A model generated the notes under the pieces. That model was not told the origin of the DNA and searched no databases. It saw only the letters and a program-made list of their open reading frames with translations. A stretch of DNA of 5,067 nucleotides. Origin: Bryobacterales bacterium. Its GTDB lineage: Bacteria; Acidobacteriota; Terriglobia; Bryobacterales; Bryobacteraceae. Location of the stretch: NCBI GenBank assembly GCA_025462985.1, contig JAOAPP010000794.1:1-5067 (forward strand), read 5' to 3'. Both the position numbers and the translations under genes were made by a program. Position 1 is the first letter of the stretch, and each line of letters opens with the position of its first letter. This document shows positions 1 to 5,067 of the stretch, piece by piece.

Positions 1-1016
1 GGCAGATCGAGAATTCGAGTACCCCCAACTTCCGTTCTCAACAGCACCATCCCCTTGTGATCAGCTACGCAGCGGCCCACCAGTGCGGCATTTTGCCCGG
101 CCGGATGGTTGCGCATAGCGGTAAGCACGGCGTCGGCCGAGGCTGTCGGAACAAAGGCGACAAGTTTCCCCTCATTCGCAACAAATAAGGGATCGAGGCC
201 AAGGATCTCGCATGCCCCTTTCACGTCCTCTCTAACCGGAATAGCACTGGAGTTGATTTCGATGCCGGTTGAAGACGTCGTCGCGATTTCGTATAGAGAA
301 GTAGCCAGACCGCCGCGTGTCGGGTCACGCAGAACGTGCACTTCGCCGGCCTCGAGCATGGCGCGAACCAAGGTGTGCAGTGGCGCCGTGTCGGAACGAA
401 TCTCGCCCTCGAACTCCAGTCCTTCGCGGACGGACATGACTGCCATGCCGTGATCGCCCACTGACCCACTGAGAAGAATCGCATCGCCGGGCGTGGCCCG
501 TGAGGCAGAAATTTCGATGCCTTCCGGCACAAGGCCGACGCCTGAAGTGGTGATGAAGAGTTTGTCGGCAGAGCCCTTGTTGACGACCTTCGTGTCGCCC
601 GTCACGATCGCCACACCGGCTTTGCGGGCGGCTTGGCCCATGGCGTCGACGATACGTGAAAGATCGTCAACCGGAAATCCTTCCTCCACGATGAAAGCGC
701 TCGAAAGAAAAAGCGGCTGCGCCCCGCTCATCGCCAGGTCATTCACCGTGCCGTTGACGGCGAGTTCCCCAATATTTCCGCCCGGAAAGAAGAGCGGCGT
801 GACGACGAAAGAATCCGTCGTAAACGCTAGACGTGCTTCCCCTGCACGAAACACCGCCTGGTCGTCGAGCTTGTTCAGATACTCGTTGTCGAATGCAGGC
901 AGGAACAGTTCCTGCACCAGTTGCGCCGTAAGCTTGCCGCCGCTGCCATGCCCCATTACGATGTTCTTCCGCTCTGTAATAGGCAGAGGGCAGCTGAGAG
1001 CGAAGGTTTTCTCCAT
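1..1016 (-). CDS. hypE: HypE, hydrogenase maturation carbamoyl dehydratase (3' end cut by window edge)
   Basis: HypE is a cytoplasmic PurM/AIR-synthase-like ATPase. It receives a carbamoyl group from HypF on its C-terminal cysteine and dehydrates it to a thiocyanate, the source of the hydrogenase cyanide ligands. Seen here are 338 codons: HGSGGK at residues 23-28, TTDSF at 66-70 (D68), FFPGGNIG, GDTKVV from G140, GDHG, RDPTRGG at 230-236 and NEGKLV near 281-286. The frame reaches the left edge at ...RILDLP. In E. coli HypE only about nine residues follow that point, ending in PRIC, so the catalytic cysteine probably lies just outside the window. I chose the ATG at 1016, 9 nt after the hypD stop, because the N-terminal SCPLPI segment resembles many HypE proteins. 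No Shine-Dalgarno site precedes it, so translation may be coupled to hypD. The ATG at 956 (M21) has GGAAGA 8 nt upstream and is the alternative start. Family certain, start fairly sure. Confidence 0.96.
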   Translation of the reverse strand, partial: MEKTFALSCPLPITERKNIVMGHGSGGKLTAQLVQELFLPAFDNEYLNKLDDQAVFRAGEARLAFTTDSFVVTPLFFPGGNIGELAVNGTVNDLAMSGAQPLFLSSAFIVEEGFPVDDLSRIVDAMGQAARKAGVAIVTGDTKVVNKGSADKLFITTSGVGLVPEGIEISASRATPGDAILLSGSVGDHGMAVMSVREGLEFEGEIRSDTAPLHTLVRAMLEAGEVHVLRDPTRGGLATSLYEIATTSSTGIEINSSAIPVREDVKGACEILGLDPLFVANEGKLVAFVPTASADAVLTAMRNHPAGQNAALVGRCVADHKGMVLLRTEVGGTRILDL

Positions 1017-1025
1017 GCGCAGTGT

Positions 1026-2130
<1,105 letters not shown>

Positions 2131-2144
<14 letters not shown>

Positions 2145-2403
2145 GGCCGGTTTCCTCCTCGCCGTCGTCGAGTTCACTCAACTGGTCCATTTCGGATAGA
2201 TATTGATACGTTCTGGCCGCTTCCTCCGCATCCAGTTTGCTAATTGCGAATCCCACATGCACGAGCACGTAGTCGCCGATGATGGCGTCGGGAAGGTATG
2301 ACATACACGCTTCGCGCGTGATGCCCCCGAAGTCTATTTTGGCCATCGGGACACCGGCGTTTTCGTGCAGACCGTTGATTTGACCGGGGATCGCCAGGCA
2401 CAT
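2131..2403 (-). CDS. hypC: HypC/HybG family hydrogenase maturation chaperone
   Basis: HypC is a small cytoplasmic chaperone that pairs with HypD to carry the Fe(CN)2CO group. It then binds the hydrogenase large-subunit precursor until nickel is inserted. The 90-residue product opens with the family signature MCLAIPG; after removal of Met1, Cys2 becomes the essential N-terminal iron-binding cysteine. [12 protein letters not shown] at residues 43-54 carries the conserved histidine (H49). After the beta-barrel core the protein ends in an acidic tail rich in D and E (about 70-85), somewhat longer than in the shortest family members. It starts 4 nt after the hypF stop with only a weak purine stretch (AGAAAG) upstream, which suggests translation coupled to hypF. 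Its 3' end overlaps hypD by 14 nt. Which of the HypC-type paralogues (HypC, HybG or HupF) it corresponds to cannot be told without the hydrogenase genes. Confidence 0.97.
2151..2160 (-). promoter_or_regulatory. Strong Shine-Dalgarno site of hypD inside the hypC coding sequence
   Basis: On the minus strand this reads GAGGAGGAAA, with the core GGAGG ending 9 nt before the hypD ATG at 2144. It lies within hypC, where the same bases encode three consecutive glutamates in the acidic HypC tail. It is the clearest ribosome binding site in the window and decides the hypD start in favour of 2144 over 2177. Confidence 0.85.
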
Positions 2404-2407
2404 GGGT

Positions 2408-4666
2408 TTAAGCGCTTTCTAAATAATTGGCGGCAATTGCGGCCTGTCCCAGCGAGAGGCCGCCGTCGTTTGGGGGAACTTTGGAGTGGAGAAAAACCTG
2501 AAAGCCGCTTTGGTGCAGTAGCTCGCAGGAGCGAGCGAGCAGCGTTAGATTCTGGAAGGCGCCGCCGCTGAGACAAACGATGTCCACGCTGTTGACTCCA
2601 CGAATCCTGCTACAAGCCTCCTCAATCATACGCGCGATGGATTCATGGAAGCAATGGGAAACTCTGGAGGCCGATTCGCCGGAAGCGATCTCGTGCGCGA
2701 TTAGGGAGATCATCGTGCGGGTGTCGATGGTCCAGGGAAACTCGTCAGTGACGATCGTCAGGGGATAGGGATGGTGGTCCGCCGCAATTGCGGCCTCTTC
2801 CAGCAGCATGGCCGGCTCCCCTTCGTAGCTGCTTGCCTGGCTGATGCCGCACATCGAGGACACTGCGTCAAAAAGACGGCCGCAGCTAGAGGTGCGCAGT
2901 GTTGGCCTTTGTATCAGATGTTCTAGTATTTTCCATGTCCCGGGTGGCGCTGCCTGCCAGCAAGGCAACTCTAACTTCCGATAGTCCGGGCCGAGCGCAT
3001 CATACAGGTGGGCGGCGGCCATGCGCCAGGGTTGCCGGATCGCCTGATCACCGCCCGGCACCGTGACATACCTCAGGTGGGCCCACCGCGTGTAAGTTTT
3101 GTAATCGCAGACAAGAAACTCGCCGCCCCAGATTTGTCCATCTGGACCCCAGCCGGTGCCATCGAAAGCAACGCCGATTACTTCACGGTCGAGACCGTTT
3201 TCCGCCATGCAGCTCGCGATATGGGCGTGATGGTGCTGGACGGCAATCTTGGGTTCTGGACGGGCCTGCGCCCACCGAGTGCTGAGCGCACTGGGGTGAA
3301 GGTCGTGCGCAATCAGCCGTGGTTTGCACTGGTACACGCTTTGTAAGTTGTTCAGTGTCTCTTCGAAGAACTGGAGCGTCTCGTAATTCTCGAGGTCCCC
3401 GATGTGCTGGCTGACAACGGCGAAGCTGCCTTTGGTCATGCAGAAAGTATTCTTTAGCTCGGCTCCGACCGCAAGCACTTCGCCTACATTCCGGCCGAGC
3501 GAGATGGCTTCGGGGGCATATCCCCGGGCGCGGCGGAGAATGCGAGACGTTCCTTCGAATACGCGCGTCACTGAATCGTCAACGCGCATGAAGATGTCGC
3601 GATTGTGCCCGACTACCACGTCCGCTATCGGCGCAAGTTTCTTGAGGGCTGCTTGATTTTGTGTAACGATCGGCTCTTCGCTGATGTTCCCGCTGGTCAT
3701 GACCAGGCATTGGAGAGATCCCGCGAAAAGCGAGTGATGCAGCGGCGTGTAAGGCAGCATGGCCCCGAGATGCCGCAACCCGGGCGCTACGCCTGAAGAA
3801 AGACCATGTCCATTGAGCATTTTCAGCAGTACAATGGGCGCTGCAGGACTTAATAGAACCTCCTTCTCGGCAGCGGTGAGGAGACACTGCGCCTCGAGTG
3901 TCGCGATGTTACGCGCCATGATCGCGAAAGGTTTACGGCTGCGGCGTTTGCGCCGGCGTAACTCGTCCACCGCTTCGCTACGAAAGGCGTCGCAAGCTAA
4001 CTGGTATCCTCCGAGCCCCTTGAGCGCGACGATGCGACCTTGTTCGAGAGCCCGGACGACCTCAGACAGGTCCAAGTCGAGTCGCGGCCCGCACACCGGG
4101 CAGGCTATCGGTTCCGCATGGAAGCGGCGATCGGCGGAGTCGCAGTATTCACGCGCGCATCTCGTGCACATCGAAAACCGCGCCATTGTTGTATTGCAAC
4201 GGTCGTAGGGCGTGGAGCGAGTGATGGAGTAGCGGGGCCCACAGTTCGTGCAGTTCGTAAACGGGTATTGAAAACGCCGATTGTCCGGCGACTGAATCTC
4301 TCGGAGGCACTCTGAACAGGTCGCGAGGTCTGCCGGGATCAATGTAAACTGCTGGTTGCACGCGGCGCTCGCGAGTATCCGGAAGTCGTCGTAACCGATC
4401 AGTTCCGGACACTCCTCAATAGCTAGTGCATTGATTCGAGCTGCTGGTGGAGCTTGTGTTTCGAGAGCTTCGCGGAAAAACCTGGCGCTTCGGGCGTCAT
4501 CCGTTTCGATTTCGACAACCAGGCCGCCGGTCGTATTAAAGCTCACACCGTGTAAGCCACTGCGGTCAGCCAACTTCTTCACAAAGGGCCGGAATCCAAC
4601 TCCTTGGACAACCCCTTCGAGTGTGATTCGGTATCGCTTTTTCGGTTCTGAATTGCGTACATCCAC
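2408..4666 (-). CDS. hypF: HypF, carbamoyltransferase of hydrogenase maturation
   Basis: HypF converts carbamoyl phosphate and ATP to carbamoyl-AMP and transfers the carbamoyl group to the C-terminal cysteine of HypE; it acts in the cytoplasm. From the GTG at 4666 it has 752 residues, close to the 750 of E. coli HypF. Domains in order: acylphosphatase (QGVGFRPF at 21-28, catalytic pair R26 and N44); two zinc fingers, each C-x2-C-x18-C-x2-C (C117/C120/C139/C142 and C167/C170/C189/C192); a YrdC-like domain at about 200-385 (KGLGGYQLACDA, SGNISEEP); and a Kae1-like domain from about 395 with HHHAH (H478, H482), FDGTG (D502), SGGAFQN and PPNDGG (D733). All the key residues I looked for are present. 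The start is uncertain because no in-frame ATG precedes the acylphosphatase domain. GTG 4666 gives the normal family N-terminus but has no clear ribosome site. TTG 4681 and GTG 4756 are also in frame; the latter adds 30 atypical residues but has AAGGGG 8 nt upstream. It is the first gene of the operon seen here. Confidence 0.96.
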   Translation of the reverse strand: MDVRNSEPKKRYRITLEGVVQGVGFRPFVKKLADRSGLHGVSFNTTGGLVVEIETDDARSARFFREALETQAPPAARINALAIEECPELIGYDDFRILASAACNQQFTLIPADLATCSECLREIQSPDNRRFQYPFTNCTNCGPRYSITRSTPYDRCNTTMARFSMCTRCAREYCDSADRRFHAEPIACPVCGPRLDLDLSEVVRALEQGRIVALKGLGGYQLACDAFRSEAVDELRRRKRRSRKPFAIMARNIATLEAQCLLTAAEKEVLLSPAAPIVLLKMLNGHGLSSGVAPGLRHLGAMLPYTPLHHSLFAGSLQCLVMTSGNISEEPIVTQNQAALKKLAPIADVVVGHNRDIFMRVDDSVTRVFEGTSRILRRARGYAPEAISLGRNVGEVLAVGAELKNTFCMTKGSFAVVSQHIGDLENYETLQFFEETLNNLQSVYQCKPRLIAHDLHPSALSTRWAQARPEPKIAVQHHHAHIASCMAENGLDREVIGVAFDGTGWGPDGQIWGGEFLVCDYKTYTRWAHLRYVTVPGGDQAIRQPWRMAAAHLYDALGPDYRKLELPCWQAAPPGTWKILEHLIQRPTLRTSSCGRLFDAVSSMCGISQASSYEGEPAMLLEEAAIAADHHPYPLTIVTDEFPWTIDTRTMISLIAHEIASGESASRVSHCFHESIARMIEEACSRIRGVNSVDIVCLSGGAFQNLTLLARSCELLHQSGFQVFLHSKVPPNDGGLSLGQAAIAANYLESA

Positions 4667-4713
4667 GATGTTAAACGCCAATCTTGGAGCTCTTGTTATA
4701 TCAATAACTTTTG

Positions 4714-4729
4714 GTAAGATGTGTGCCAG
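4714..4729 (-). promoter_or_regulatory. Possible sigma-54 (-24/-12) promoter of the hyp operon
   Basis: The minus strand reads CTGGCAC-ACATC-TTAC, close to the sigma-54 consensus YTGGCACG-N4-TTGC. The GG of the -24 element is intact and the spacing is right. The -12 element reads TTAC instead of TTGC, a mismatch at an important base. Transcription would start near 4702, about 36 nt before the GTG at 4666. Sigma-54 control of hyp genes is known in enterobacteria (the FhlA-dependent hyp promoter). I saw no convincing activator site upstream. If hypF really starts at 4756, this element would lie inside the gene and would be a chance match. Confidence 0.35.
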
Positions 4730-4764
4730 TGTGAACTTAGTCCTTTCGAATCGCACAACGCCCG

Positions 4765-4770
4765 CCCCTT
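4765..4770 (-). promoter_or_regulatory. Shine-Dalgarno-like AAGGGG before the alternative hypF GTG at 4756
   Basis: The minus strand reads AAGGGG, followed by 8 nt and then the in-frame GTG at 4754-4756, which would give a 782-residue HypF. It is one base off the ideal AAGGAG, and a stop codon in the same frame overlaps it at 4769-4771. It is the main argument for the longer HypF and competes with the family-typical start at 4666. Confidence 0.3.
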
Positions 4771-5067
4771 AAGAGCTTTGAACGATCGTGCACTAAACAG
4801 CCAAATTGCAGCCGGGTGTCTGCGTTTCAACCTGCAAATTTCAGAATCGTATGCAGTTCGCGATGAACTTGCTGACTGGCTCCGGAAGAGCGATAACCTT
4901 CTGCAGCCGTCCGTTGACGGAGGCAATAAGGGCCCATCATGCTGCAGCTCAACTGTTGACCGCTGCCCCGAACAGAAAAGGAACTGGTGCCCAGCGAGGT
5001 GACGGCAAAGAGCCAAAATGGTCCATCTTATAGCTCGCATTTCTGGTGACAGTTTTCCACACAGAAC

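Larger units (their letters stand above)
4667..5067. other. Non-coding or unidentified region upstream of hypF
   Basis: About 400 nt with no gene I can support. The part nearest hypF (4680-4740) is clearly richer in A+T than the genes, as expected of a promoter region, and holds the sigma-54-like element and a small palindrome. From 4757 to 5067 there are short open frames on both strands, among them 4696-5040 on the minus strand and 4806-5033 on the plus strand. None resembles a protein family I know, none has a good ribosome site, and the minus-strand one is rich in Ser, Arg and Cys in the way of random translation. A short direct repeat (CTGCAGC then GTTGAC, at 4901-4918 and 4942-4960) and a weak hairpin at 4802-4841 are the only structures seen. 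It may be plain intergenic DNA or decayed sequence from a lost gene or insertion element. Confidence 0.5.

Noticed and set aside
2145..2177. The longer hypD start at the ATG at 2177, adding 11 residues.
   Set aside because: The added residues are unlike the family N-terminus, and the strong GGAGG site sits downstream of this ATG, properly spaced only for the ATG at 2144.
4699..4711. Match to the IHF consensus (TATCAA-N4-TTT), considered as an IHF site helping a sigma-54 promoter.
   Set aside because: It has one mismatch to a loose consensus and overlaps the predicted transcription start, whereas IHF normally binds between activator site and promoter.
4802..4841. Inverted repeat AAATTGCAG / CTGCAAATTT with one bulged base and a 20-nt loop, considered as a terminator.
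   Set aside because: The stem is A+T-rich and no T-tract follows it on either strand, so termination is not supported.
4696..5040. A 114-codon minus-strand open frame that ends 29 nt before the GTG start of hypF.
   Set aside because: Its translation is rich in Ser, Arg and Cys with no recognisable motif, no convincing ribosome site precedes its ATG, and its 3' end lies in the A+T-rich promoter-like stretch.

Overview
The window carries a hydrogenase-maturation (hyp) operon, all on the minus strand. Read in the direction of transcription the order is hypF, hypC, hypD, hypE. The first three genes are complete. hypE runs off the left edge and lacks only about its last ten codons. All four were identified from family motifs read directly in the translations. 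The genes are packed as one transcription unit: 4 nt between hypF and hypC, a 14-nt overlap of hypC with hypD, and 9 nt between hypD and hypE.

Together the four products form the cyanide-building half of [NiFe]-hydrogenase active-site assembly. HypF makes a carbamoyl group from carbamoyl phosphate and ATP and passes it to the C-terminal cysteine of HypE. HypE dehydrates it to a thiocyanate. The HypC-HypD complex carries the iron that receives CN (and CO) and delivers the Fe(CN)2CO unit to the hydrogenase large-subunit precursor. The nickel-insertion genes hypA and hypB and the hydrogenase structural genes are not in this window.

Right of hypF, from about 4667 to 5067, there is no gene I can support. 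This stretch holds the probable control region: a sigma-54-like -24/-12 element at 4714-4729, a small palindrome beside it, and about 300 nt that I could not identify. hypF has no ATG start ahead of its acylphosphatase domain. It must begin at GTG or TTG, and the choice affects whether the promoter-like element is upstream of the gene or inside it.

The organism is a bacterium of moderately high G+C. The protein sequences and tight operon would suit a soil bacterium, for example Acidobacteriota or a proteobacterial relative, but this is an impression that nothing in the window proves. I see no tRNA, rRNA, CRISPR array or convincing mobile element. Apart from the promoter and start-site questions this is a standard accessory-enzyme operon, and I found no sign of an undescribed system.
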